Source: Pseudomonadota bacterium
Lineage (GTDB): Bacteria > Pseudomonadota > Alphaproteobacteria > CACIAM-22H2
Direction: 5' to 3'
Length of the DNA stretch: 10,676 nucleotides
Assembly (NCBI GenBank): GCA_020161965.1
Contig: JAIUNH010000083.1
Location: forward strand, 1 to 10,676
The notes below the pieces were generated by a model. That model had not been told where the DNA came from and did not search any database. It saw only the letters and a program-made list of their open reading frames with translations. Positions 1 to 8,637 of this stretch are shown piece after piece (position 1 is the first letter of the stretch; every line of letters starts with the position of its first letter). The position numbers were made by a program, and so were the translations under genes.

Positions 1-371
1 GAAGTAGACTTTTTCAAAACATCCATCCACATATGTTCACTCCAATGAGGTGTGAAGGGTGCCAACAAGAGCACTTGCCATTCCAACCATTGCAACACTA
101 AATCACGGTGCATAGGGAGACCTTCAGATTGAGTGGTTTCACGATAGCGATCACGAATGCCTTGGAATTCATAACATCCAAACTTGAGGGCATCACGGTA
201 AAGCATGTTCTTGTAGGCTTCATCTGCCTTGTGAAGCAATTCCACCATTTCACTTGCAAAGACCTTGTCATGGAAAGAGTCCATTGGACCAGTACGCAAT
301 GTATCCACACCACCAATCACCTCCTTGCCCCATTCCATCAAGGTATACAAGCGAAGAATGGCGGAATTGGC
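1..371 (-). CDS. Fragment of a cytosolic (eukaryotic/archaeal-type) leucyl-tRNA synthetase, anticodon-binding region
   Basis: Leucyl-tRNA synthetase charges tRNA-Leu with leucine in the cytosol. Read on the minus strand with codons whose lowest base is a multiple of 3, bases 371 to 3 give about 123 residues without a stop. The frame starts A-N-S-A-I-L-R-L-Y-T, passes through RDALKFGCYEFQGIRDRYRE (197-138) and ends with LLLAPFTPHWSEHMW (71-27). This order (the ILRLYT helix, the FxxEM..YKxMxYRDALK block, the FQxxRDxYRE block, then MHRDL and LLLAPxxPHxxEHxW) is what I remember of the anticodon-binding domain of eukaryotic cytosolic LeuRS, and it is unlike the bacterial LeuRS C-terminus. The fragment has no start or stop: it runs off the window edge and is cut at about 371 by a junction with bacterial DNA. 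No intron is visible. Low GC and relaxed codon use (TTG, GAA, GGT, GTG) set it apart from everything downstream. The source is probably a protist or alga; the lineage is a guess, and an archaeal source is less likely but not excluded. Confidence 0.85.
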
Positions 372-372
372 C
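360..372. other. Chimeric junction between eukaryotic-type and bacterial DNA
   Basis: To the left, the minus-strand LeuRS reading is family-like up to the A-N-S-A codons (371-360); the next codons upstream (A, T, R at 372-380) no longer fit. To the right, the plus strand reads I-G-R-R-S-I-L-K-G from 366, a twin-arginine signal peptide. Composition changes sharply at the same place. The two readings overlap by a few bases (about 360-371), so the exact breakpoint cannot be set and a short shared sequence may have mediated the join. No inverted repeat, target duplication, att-like core or tRNA is visible here, so a mobile-element boundary is not supported. An artefact of assembly or amplification is the simplest reading. 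Confidence 0.8.
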
Positions 373-2288
373 GCCGTTCGATCCTGAAAGGGGCGGCGGG
401 TGTCGCCGCACTTTCGTCGGTGCCGGGCGTCGTCTTCGCCCAGGGTGCCGCCAAGGAAGCGCCGGATCTCGCCAAGCTCGTCGCCGAAGGCAAGCTGCCG
501 CCGCTGGCGCAGCGCCTGCCGTCGTCGCCGCTGGTCGTGACGCCGCTCGAAAAGACCGGCGTCTACGGCGGTTCGTTGCGCCGCGGCTTGCGTGGCTCGG
601 CCGACCATAACGGCATTCTGCGCATGGTGGGCAACCAGGGCCTGGTGCGCTGGAACCTCGCCTTCACGCAAGTCGAGCCGGGCGTGGCCGAGCGTTGGGA
701 AGTCAACGCCAACGCGACCGAATTCACCTTCCATCTGCGCCCCGGCATGAAGTGGTCGGACGGCAAGCCCTTCACCGCGGACGACGTCGTGTTCGCGATC
801 GAGGATTGCTGCAAGAACTCCGAACTCTATCGTTCGGTGCCGTCGGTGCTGGTGATCAACGGCAAGCCGACGACGGTGACGAAGGTTTCCGACACGGTCG
901 TGAAGTTCACCTTCGATTCGCCCTACGCGATGTTCCTGGAAAACTTGGCGACCCCGCTCGGTCAGCAGCCCACGCTGTTCCCGAAGCACTACTGCAGCCA
1001 GTTCGTGCCCAAGTACAACGCGAACGTGGGCGACCTCGCCAAGGCCGCCAACATGTCGGATTGGCCGTCGCTGTTCCGCGCGCGTTGCGGCGACATCGAA
1101 ATCCCGTCGCGCTGGGGCAACGTCGACAAGCCCACGCTCGATCCGTGGGTGGTGCGCGAAGCCTATACGGGCGGCGCCACGCGCGTCGTGATGGAACGCA
1201 ACCCGTATTTCTGGCAGGTCGACACCAACGGCGCGCAGTTGCCGTATATCGACCGTCTGACGTTCTCGATCTCGCAGGACGTGGAATCCCTGATGCTCGA
1301 CGCGGTCTCCGGCCGTCTCGACATCCAGGATCGCCACATCGACTCGCTGCAGAACAAGCCCACGCTCTCGCAGAACATGCAGCGCGGCGGCTATCGTCTG
1401 CTCGAGCTGATCGCCTCGGGCGCGCAGCAATGCCAGATCTACTTCAACATCACGCATAAAGATCCCGCGATGCGGGCGATGTTCTCGAACAAGGAATTCC
1501 GTCAGGCCTTGTCGCTGGGCATCGACCGCAAGGAGATCATCGATCTCGTCTATCTCGGCCAGTCGGAGCCGTACCAGACCGGTCCTCGCCCGGGCCATCC
1601 CTGGTATCACGAGAAGCTCGCGCGTCAGTTCACGGATCATAACGTGAAGCAGGCGAACGAGATCCTCGACAAGCTCGGCTACAGCCGCAAGGACGCGCAA
1701 GGCTTCCGTCTGCGTCCGGACGGTCAGAAGGTGTTCTTCGCCATCGACGTGATCCCCACGCTCTATCCGGATCTCGTCGATACGCTGGAACTCGTTCGCC
1801 GTCACTGGGTCGCGATCGGCGTCGACATGAAGGTCAACACGATCGAACGCGCGCTTTACTACACGCGCGGCGACAACAACGACCACGACGCGGCCGTGTG
1901 GCCGGGCCCCGGTGGGCTCGATCCGCTGCTCGATCCGCGCGACTACCTCGCCCAGCATCCCCAAGGCTCGCGTTACGCGGTGCCGTGGACGCTGTGGTAC
2001 GTCTCCAACGGCAAGGACGGGCAGGAGCCGCCCGAAAGCCAGAAGCGCCGCATGAAGCTGTTCGACGATGCGCGCGCCACGGCCGACCTCGCCAAGCGCG
2101 GCGTGATGGTGAAGGAGATCATGGATCTCTGCGCCGACGCGTTCGAGACGGTGGGCGTGTGCCTGGCCGTGAACAACTTCGGCGTGGTCCGCAACAATCT
2201 GCAGAACGTGCCGAAGGGGTATCCGAACTCGTGGTCCTGGCCCAACCCGGGACCGTCGATGCCGCAGCAGTACTTCTTCCAGTCGTAA
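366..2288 (+). CDS. ABC transporter substrate-binding protein, family 5 (peptide/oligosaccharide type), 5'-truncated
   Basis: This is the periplasmic ligand-binding subunit of the importer encoded by the next three genes. About 640 bacterial residues are present, close to full length for long family 5 proteins. A Tat signal leads: GRRSILKG (369-392), then a hydrophobic stretch, with likely cleavage after VFA (ends at 440) before QGAA. The family 5 hallmark follows at about 678-802: VEPGVAERWEV, FTFHLRPGMKWSDGKPF, then TADDVVFAIE. FRQALSLGIDRKEI (from about 1498) is the usual second-lobe block. The original start codon is absent: upstream in-frame bases belong to the LeuRS fragment, so the in-frame ATG at 108 is accidental, and the ATG at 358 is in another frame and stops almost at once. 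Probably only a handful of N-terminal residues are lost. The ligand is unknown; family 5 members bind peptides but also oligosaccharides and opines, and the sugar-acid enzymes downstream favour a carbohydrate-derived ligand. Confidence 0.93.
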   Translation: MGRRSILKGAAGVAALSSVPGVVFAQGAAKEAPDLAKLVAEGKLPPLAQRLPSSPLVVTPLEKTGVYGGSLRRGLRGSADHNGILRMVGNQGLVRWNLAFTQVEPGVAERWEVNANATEFTFHLRPGMKWSDGKPFTADDVVFAIEDCCKNSELYRSVPSVLVINGKPTTVTKVSDTVVKFTFDSPYAMFLENLATPLGQQPTLFPKHYCSQFVPKYNANVGDLAKAANMSDWPSLFRARCGDIEIPSRWGNVDKPTLDPWVVREAYTGGATRVVMERNPYFWQVDTNGAQLPYIDRLTFSISQDVESLMLDAVSGRLDIQDRHIDSLQNKPTLSQNMQRGGYRLLELIASGAQQCQIYFNITHKDPAMRAMFSNKEFRQALSLGIDRKEIIDLVYLGQSEPYQTGPRPGHPWYHEKLARQFTDHNVKQANEILDKLGYSRKDAQGFRLRPDGQKVFFAIDVIPTLYPDLVDTLELVRRHWVAIGVDMKVNTIERALYYTRGDNNDHDAAVWPGPGGLDPLLDPRDYLAQHPQGSRYAVPWTLWYVSNGKDGQEPPESQKRRMKLFDDARATADLAKRGVMVKEIMDLCADAFETVGVCLAVNNFGVVRNNLQNVPKGYPNSWSWPNPGPSMPQQYFFQS

Positions 2289-2296
2289 GACGATCG

Positions 2297-2333
2297 GGGC
2301 CGGCGCCGTTCGCGGTGCCGGCCCTTTTCTTTT
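2297..2333 (+). terminator. Terminator-like hairpin between binding-protein gene and permease genes
   Basis: An 11-bp stem (2297-2307 pairing with 2314-2324, with one G-T wobble) closes a 6-base loop and is followed by TTTTCTTTT (2325-2333). It starts 8 bases after the TAA of the binding-protein gene and ends before the permease ATG at 2360. In binding-protein-dependent importers such intercistronic hairpins usually act as partial terminators or 3' stabilisers, giving far more binding protein than membrane subunits. That role is inferred; the structure is seen directly. Confidence 0.75.
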
Positions 2334-2359
2334 CCCTTCTCGCGCTCACCGGAAAACCG

Positions 2360-3346
2360 ATGCTCCGCTTCCTCGTCACCCGGTTTTTGTGGATGGTGCC
2401 GTCGCTGTTCGTGATCAGCTTTCTGGCTTTCGTGCTGATCCAATTGCCGCCCGGCGACTACGTCACCACCTATATCGCCACGCTCGCCGCTTCGAACGAG
2501 ATCGTCGATCAGAACCAGGCGGCCGATCTGCGCCAGCGTTTCGGTCTCGACCAGCCGATGATCGTCCAGTACTGGAAATGGATCACGGGCATTCTGCTGC
2601 GCGGCGATTTCGGCTTGAGCTTCGAATGGCAACAGCCGGTGTCGGAGCTGATTTGGGAGCGCATGGCGCTTACCCTCGTTCTGACCTTCTCGACGCTGCT
2701 CGCCACTTGGGCGATCGCGTTGCCGGTCGGCATCTACTCGGCCGTGCGCAAATATTCGATCGGCGATTATATCGCGACCTTCTTCTCCTTCCTCGGCCTC
2801 GCCATCCCGTCGTTCCTGCTCGCTTTGGTGCTGATGTATCTCGCGGCGGTCGAATGGGGCCAGGAAGTCGGCGGGCTGTTTTCCGAGAAGTATCAGACCG
2901 CCCCCTGGAGCTGGGGCAAGGTCGTCGATCTTCTTTGGCACCTTTGGATCCCGGTCATCATCCTGGCCGTGTCGGGCACGGCGAGCCTTATCCGCGTCAT
3001 GCGTGCCAATATGCTCGACGAGCTCAACCGCGCTTACGTCACGACCGCGCGCGCCAAGGGGCTCTCCGAGTTCCGGTTGCTGATGAAGTATCCGGTGCGC
3101 CTGGCACTCAACCCGTTCATCTCGACCATCGCGTGGCTGCTGCCCAATCTCGTCTCGGGCTCGATCATCGTCGCGATCGTGTTGAGCTTGCCGACCGCGG
3201 GCCCGCTGTTGCTGCAGTCGCTGATGGCACAGGACATGTACCTCGCCGGCGCCTTCATCCTGCTGATCTGCGCGCTGACGCTGATCGGCTCGCTGATCAG
3301 CGACATTCTGCTCGCCATCGTCGATCCGCGCATCCGCCTGGAGTAG
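2360..3346 (+). CDS. ABC transporter permease, DppB/OppB type
   Basis: First inner-membrane subunit of the importer (328 aa, usual size for the family). Hydrophobic segments lie at roughly residues 10-29, 104-128, 136-162, 193-215, 255-280 and 295-322, fitting the six-helix DppB fold with a large periplasmic loop after helix 1. The loop contains RFGLDQPMIVQYWKWI and RGDFGLSF, both typical. The EAA coupling loop that docks on the ATPase is at about 221-250 (AYVTTARAKGLSEF...). The C-terminus IVDPRIRLE is the standard ending of DppB-like permeases. The start at 2360 puts Met directly before the first helix; only a weak purine stretch (GGAAAA, 2351-2356) serves as ribosome-binding site, which with the upstream hairpin suggests lower expression than the binding protein. 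The next gene starts 3 nt after the stop. The family call is firm; the substrate is not. Confidence 0.95.
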   Translation: MLRFLVTRFLWMVPSLFVISFLAFVLIQLPPGDYVTTYIATLAASNEIVDQNQAADLRQRFGLDQPMIVQYWKWITGILLRGDFGLSFEWQQPVSELIWERMALTLVLTFSTLLATWAIALPVGIYSAVRKYSIGDYIATFFSFLGLAIPSFLLALVLMYLAAVEWGQEVGGLFSEKYQTAPWSWGKVVDLLWHLWIPVIILAVSGTASLIRVMRANMLDELNRAYVTTARAKGLSEFRLLMKYPVRLALNPFISTIAWLLPNLVSGSIIVAIVLSLPTAGPLLLQSLMAQDMYLAGAFILLICALTLIGSLISDILLAIVDPRIRLE

Positions 3347-3349
3347 AAC

Positions 3350-4473
3350 ATGACGGACGTCACTTTCGCCGCGGTCGATAAAAGCCGCCTTGCCGTCGCC
3401 TCGCAATGGCAATTGATGTGGTGGGCGTTCAAGCGCCACCGCCTCGCCATGGTGGGCTTGTATGTGGTCGGGTTCTTCTACCTGATCGCTTTGATCCCGG
3501 GTTTCTTCTCGTCGAACGACCCTTCCGCGCAGAACGCGCGCGCGGCCTATCATCCGCCGCAGCGCCTGCACATCATCGACGAAGCCGCCGACGGATCGTG
3601 GAAATTCAATCTCCATATCCGGCCTTACGTATTGCGCCGCGATCCCACGACGCTCGCCGCGATCTATGTCGAGGATCCCAACCGCAAGGTCGATCTGCAG
3701 TTCTTCACCCAAGGCTATGAATGGTCGTTCTTCGGCCTGTTCAAGTCGAACCTGCATCTGATCGGCACGGGCGATGCGCGCCAGCCGCTGTTCCTGCTGG
3801 GGGCGGACCGTCTCGGTCGCTGCGTGTGGAGCCGCATCATGCAGGGCACGCAGATCTCGCTGTCGGTCGGCTTGGTCGGCGTGTTCCTGTCGCTGTTGCT
3901 GGGCATCGTGCTGGGCGGCATATCAGGTTATTTCGGCGGCAAACTCGATTTCTCGATCCAGCGCGTGATCGAATTCGTGCTTGCTCTTCCGACCATCCCG
4001 ATCTGGCTCGCGATGGCGGCGGCGTTGCCGCAGGATTGGCCGGCGACGCTCAACTACTTCATGATCACGTTGATCCTGTCGCTGACCGGCTGGGCGCAGC
4101 TGGCACGCGTCGTGCGCGGACGGTTCTTGAGCTTGCGCACCGAGGAATTCGTGACGGCCGCCCGGCTCGACGGCGTTACGGAAGGGCGCATCATCTTCCG
4201 CCATATGCTGCCGAGCTTCATGAGCCACATCATCGCGTCGATCACGCTGGCGATCCCGGCGATGATCTTGGCGGAAACGTCGCTCTCCTTCCTCGGTCTC
4301 GGCCTTCAGCCGCCGACCATCTCCTGGGGCGTGCTGTTGCGCGAAGCCCAGAACATCCGCTCGATCGCGACGGCGCCGTGGCTTTTCGCCCCCGGTGTCG
4401 CCGTCGTCGCAGCGGTCATCGCCCTCAACTTCCTGGGAGACGGGTTGCGCGACGCCGCCGATCCGTACAACAA

Positions 4474-4477
<4 letters not shown>
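3350..4477 (+). CDS. ABC transporter permease, DppC/OppC/YejE type
   Basis: Second inner-membrane subunit, partner of the preceding permease (375 aa, longer than the roughly 300 aa of classical DppC). Helix 1 is at about 33-52. An extended periplasmic segment of about 95 residues (55-150) follows and accounts for the extra length, as in YejE-like members. Then comes the conserved LGADRLGRCVWSR (150-162), where many homologues have Asp at the Cys position. Further helices lie at about 170-193, 205-225, 236-256, 294-316 and 346-363. The EAA coupling loop is EEFVTAARLDGVTEGRIIF (265-283), and the end, NFLGDGLRDAADP, is the family ending. The ribosome-binding site TGGAG (3339-3343) overlaps the previous stop codon, implying translational coupling, and its own TGA overlaps the ATG of the ATPase gene. 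Confidence 0.95.
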
Positions 4478-6159
<1,682 letters not shown>

Positions 6160-6160
6160 C

Positions 6161-6164
6161 GGAG
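6161..6164 (+). promoter_or_regulatory. Ribosome-binding site fixing the GTG start at 6172
   Basis: GGAG sits 7 bases before GTG at 6172 and directly after the ATPase stop (6157-6159). It supports the GTG as start, and the following KIIDVKTF is the first strand expected of an enolase-superfamily capping domain. Confidence 0.7.
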
Positions 6165-6171
6165 TACCAAC

Positions 6172-7401
6172 GTGAAGATCATCGACGTTAAAACGTTTCT
6201 GATGAATGCCGGCCGGCCCGGCGCCAAGTTCTGGGCGTCGGACGGGTCGTTCGGGCCCGAAGGCGATTACTCGAACAATCTGCGCGGCGCGCGTCACTGG
6301 CTGTTCGTCAAGATCTACACCGATGAAGGCATCACCGGTATCGGCGAATGCTCGGGCTGGCCGAAAGTCATCGACACGGCCATTCATGATTTGAAGTCGC
6401 TGCTGATCGGCGAAGACCCGACGCATATCGAGCGGCTCAATCAGAAAATGATGATCGCCATGATGGGCCACGGCCTGCTCGGCACGGTCGGCGGCGGCGC
6501 CATGACCGGCATCGACATGGCCCTGTGGGACATCAAGGGCAAGGCGCTGAACGTGCCGGTGTGGAATCTGCTGGGCGGCAAAGTCCGCGACCGCATCCGC
6601 ATCTATGCCCATGCCAACGCCCCCGAAGTGGCGTTGAGCTGCAAGAAGCGCGGCATTACGGCCGTGAAATGCGGCGGCGTGTCGAATCCCGTGCAGAAGA
6701 TCGCCGCCTTGCGCGAAGCGATCGGCGCCGAGATGGATCTGATGATCGACATGCACGGGCCGCCCTGGATGACGCCGGCGGACGCCGCACGCCTCGCGCG
6801 CGCACTCGAGCCCTATAACCTCATGTGGATCGAAGACCCGATCGCGCCGGAGAATCTCGACGGCTATAAGCGCATCCGCGACGCGGCCCATGTGCCGCTG
6901 GCGGCGGGCGAGCGTATGGCGACGATTTTCGGTCTGCGCGATCTGATCGAGCAGGATCTGATCGACGTCGCCCAGCCCGATACGGGCCGCGCGGGCGGCA
7001 TCACCCAGATGAAGAAGATCGCCGCGATGGCGGAAGCCCATCACATCATGATGGCGCCGCATTCGGGTTCGCTGGGCCCCGTCGCGGAATACGCGGCGCT
7101 GCATGTGCTCGCGTCGATTCCCAACGCGCTGATCCTGGAGCGGATCGAAGACGATTGGGACGGCCGCGCCAAGACCGTGATCCCGCATCCGCAGCAAAAG
7201 GACGGGTATCTGACCGTGCCGGATGCGCCGGGTCTGGGTGTCGATATCGACGAGGCGTTCGTCGCGAAATTCCCCGCGACGAACAACGTGGCGGTGCCGA
7301 TCGGCGAAGAGTCGAACAGCTACGCCGAAGGCACCTATCGCGAGCATGTCTATGTGCAGACGCGCTTCAAGCGCGGCCAGTACTTCAAGGCGGGCGAGTA
7401 A
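6172..7401 (+). CDS. Enolase-superfamily enzyme, mandelate racemase subgroup, probable acid-sugar dehydratase (GalD-like)
   Basis: These enzymes use Mg2+ to stabilise an enolate made by abstracting the proton next to a carboxylate; acid-sugar dehydratases then lose water to give a 2-keto-3-deoxy acid. The 409 aa show an N-terminal capping domain (about 1-130, with DEGITGIGECSG) and a TIM-like barrel. Candidate active-site residues: Lys166 (AVKCGG), metal ligands Asp193, Glu221 (WIEDP) and Glu247 (AAGERM), His195 in D-x-H-G, Asp270 (QPDTGRAGG) and His297 (APHSGSLGP), the His-Asp dyad base. A single Lys in place of the K-x-K pair plus the D-x-H-G motif fits galactonate-dehydratase-like members better than racemases. 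The exact sugar acid cannot be read. The start is GTG with a good ribosome-binding site, 12 nt after the ATPase gene, so it is co-transcribed with the importer. Confidence 0.92.
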   Translation: MKIIDVKTFLMNAGRPGAKFWASDGSFGPEGDYSNNLRGARHWLFVKIYTDEGITGIGECSGWPKVIDTAIHDLKSLLIGEDPTHIERLNQKMMIAMMGHGLLGTVGGGAMTGIDMALWDIKGKALNVPVWNLLGGKVRDRIRIYAHANAPEVALSCKKRGITAVKCGGVSNPVQKIAALREAIGAEMDLMIDMHGPPWMTPADAARLARALEPYNLMWIEDPIAPENLDGYKRIRDAAHVPLAAGERMATIFGLRDLIEQDLIDVAQPDTGRAGGITQMKKIAAMAEAHHIMMAPHSGSLGPVAEYAALHVLASIPNALILERIEDDWDGRAKTVIPHPQQKDGYLTVPDAPGLGVDIDEAFVAKFPATNNVAVPIGEESNSYAEGTYREHVYVQTRFKRGQYFKAGE

Positions 7402-7407
7402 CGAGAG

Positions 7408-8616
7408 ATGGCACTGAAGATCGAACGTTTGCGCGCCTTCATGACGCGCAACAAGGACCGGCCCCGGGTGATCGTCGCGATCGACACCGAGGACGGCGTG
7501 ACCGGCTGGGGCGAATGCTACAATCACGGCCCCGACAAGGCGCTGCTGCCGCTGCTCGATTATCTATTCGGCTTCATCAAGGGCCAGGATGCGAGCCGCG
7601 TCGAGTACCTGATCAATATTCTGATGCAGCAATCGCGCTTTCCCCCGGGTGCCTTGGGCCTCGCGGGCATTTCGGCGATCGATCATTGCCTGTGGGACAT
7701 CTCGGCCAAGGCGCTGGGTGTGCCCGTCTACAAGATGATCGGCGGCAATGTGCGCGACCGCGTGAAGGTCTATGCGGGTGTCTATACGGCACCCGATCCG
7801 GCCGCCGCGCGCGACGAGTTCGACAAGCTGAACGCCGATTGGGGTCTGACCGCGTTCAAGCTGTCGCCCTATCGTTTGGATATGCATCGCAACCGCTGGG
7901 GCGAAGTGGTGCGCGAGGCGGCGGAGTATTTCCGCAAGCTGCGTGAAACCGTGCGCAGCGATTACGAAATCGCGTTCGACGCGCATGCCAAGATCTTCGA
8001 AGTGGGGCAGGCCGCACAGCTCGGCAACGCGCTGGCACCCTATGACCCGATGTTCTTCGAAGAACCGCTGCGCCCGGAGAATTTCGACGCCTGGGGCGAG
8101 TTGAAGCGCCAGTTGAAATGCACGCTGGCGACCGGCGAATCCTATTACAGCCGCTTCGAGTATCTACGCCTGATGCAGGCGAAGGGTTGCGACATCGTGC
8201 AGCCTGATATCTGCGTCGTCGGCGGCATCACGGAGATGAAGCGCATCGCCGCGATCGCGGAAGCGCATTTCGTGTCGATCGCGCCGCATAACCCGATGGG
8301 TCCGCTTGCCTCCGCCGTGAACCTGCATTTCTGCGCGGCACAGACGAATTTCCGTTTCCTGGAATATCGTCTGCCGCAAGGGCCGGGCTACGTGTTCGGC
8401 ACGGGAAAGCAGGAAGCGCCGCCCGAAGAGCAGCGCTTGCAGGGCGCTTGGTACGTCAAGGATCCCTATCTGCCCAAGGACGGGCATTTGGAGCTGCGGC
8501 CCGACCGGCCCGGCTGGGGCGTCGAGATGGATATGCAGGTCCTCGGCAAGGAGGACTACGTCCATTGGCAGCGCAAAGTGCCGGTCAAGCGCGACGGCTC
8601 GACCGGCTACGTTTGA
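7408..8616 (+). CDS. Second enolase-superfamily enzyme, mandelate racemase subgroup, probable acid-sugar dehydratase
   Basis: A 402-residue relative of the preceding gene, clearly divergent from it and not a recent duplicate. The capping domain contains DGVTGWGECYN (29-39) and DISAKALGVPVYKMIGG. Barrel residues in order: Lys151 (FKLSPY), Asp191 and His193 in D-A-H-A, Glu218 (FFEEP), Glu244 (ATGES), Asp267 (IVQPD) and His294 (APHNPMGPL). These are all the positions needed for metal binding and His-Asp catalysis, so the enzyme should be active. It starts 6 nt after the previous stop; the ribosome-binding site is weak (GGCGAG in the end of the previous gene), suggesting coupled translation. A later in-frame ATG at 7441 would delete the first strand and is rejected. 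It could act on another epimer or on the next intermediate; sequence alone does not decide between dehydratase and epimerase. Confidence 0.92.
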   Translation: MALKIERLRAFMTRNKDRPRVIVAIDTEDGVTGWGECYNHGPDKALLPLLDYLFGFIKGQDASRVEYLINILMQQSRFPPGALGLAGISAIDHCLWDISAKALGVPVYKMIGGNVRDRVKVYAGVYTAPDPAAARDEFDKLNADWGLTAFKLSPYRLDMHRNRWGEVVREAAEYFRKLRETVRSDYEIAFDAHAKIFEVGQAAQLGNALAPYDPMFFEEPLRPENFDAWGELKRQLKCTLATGESYYSRFEYLRLMQAKGCDIVQPDICVVGGITEMKRIAAIAEAHFVSIAPHNPMGPLASAVNLHFCAAQTNFRFLEYRLPQGPGYVFGTGKQEAPPEEQRLQGAWYVKDPYLPKDGHLELRPDRPGWGVEMDMQVLGKEDYVHWQRKVPVKRDGSTGYV

Positions 8617-8637
8617 GGGACGATGGACGCGGCTCGA

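Noticed and set aside
98..316. A 72-codon minus-strand open frame with an ATG in the LeuRS region
   Set aside because: It is a different frame from the one giving recognisable LeuRS; the real reading has no start within the window.
1..371. Genomic island or mobile-element boundary at the left end
   Set aside because: No integrase, tRNA, direct repeat or terminal inverted repeat is present, and the left sequence is a eukaryotic-type housekeeping gene fragment, which fits a chimera better than an island.
1973..3757. A 594-codon minus-strand open frame opposite the permeases
   Set aside because: Its composition is highly charged, without motifs, and mirrors the hydrophobic permease codons on the other strand.
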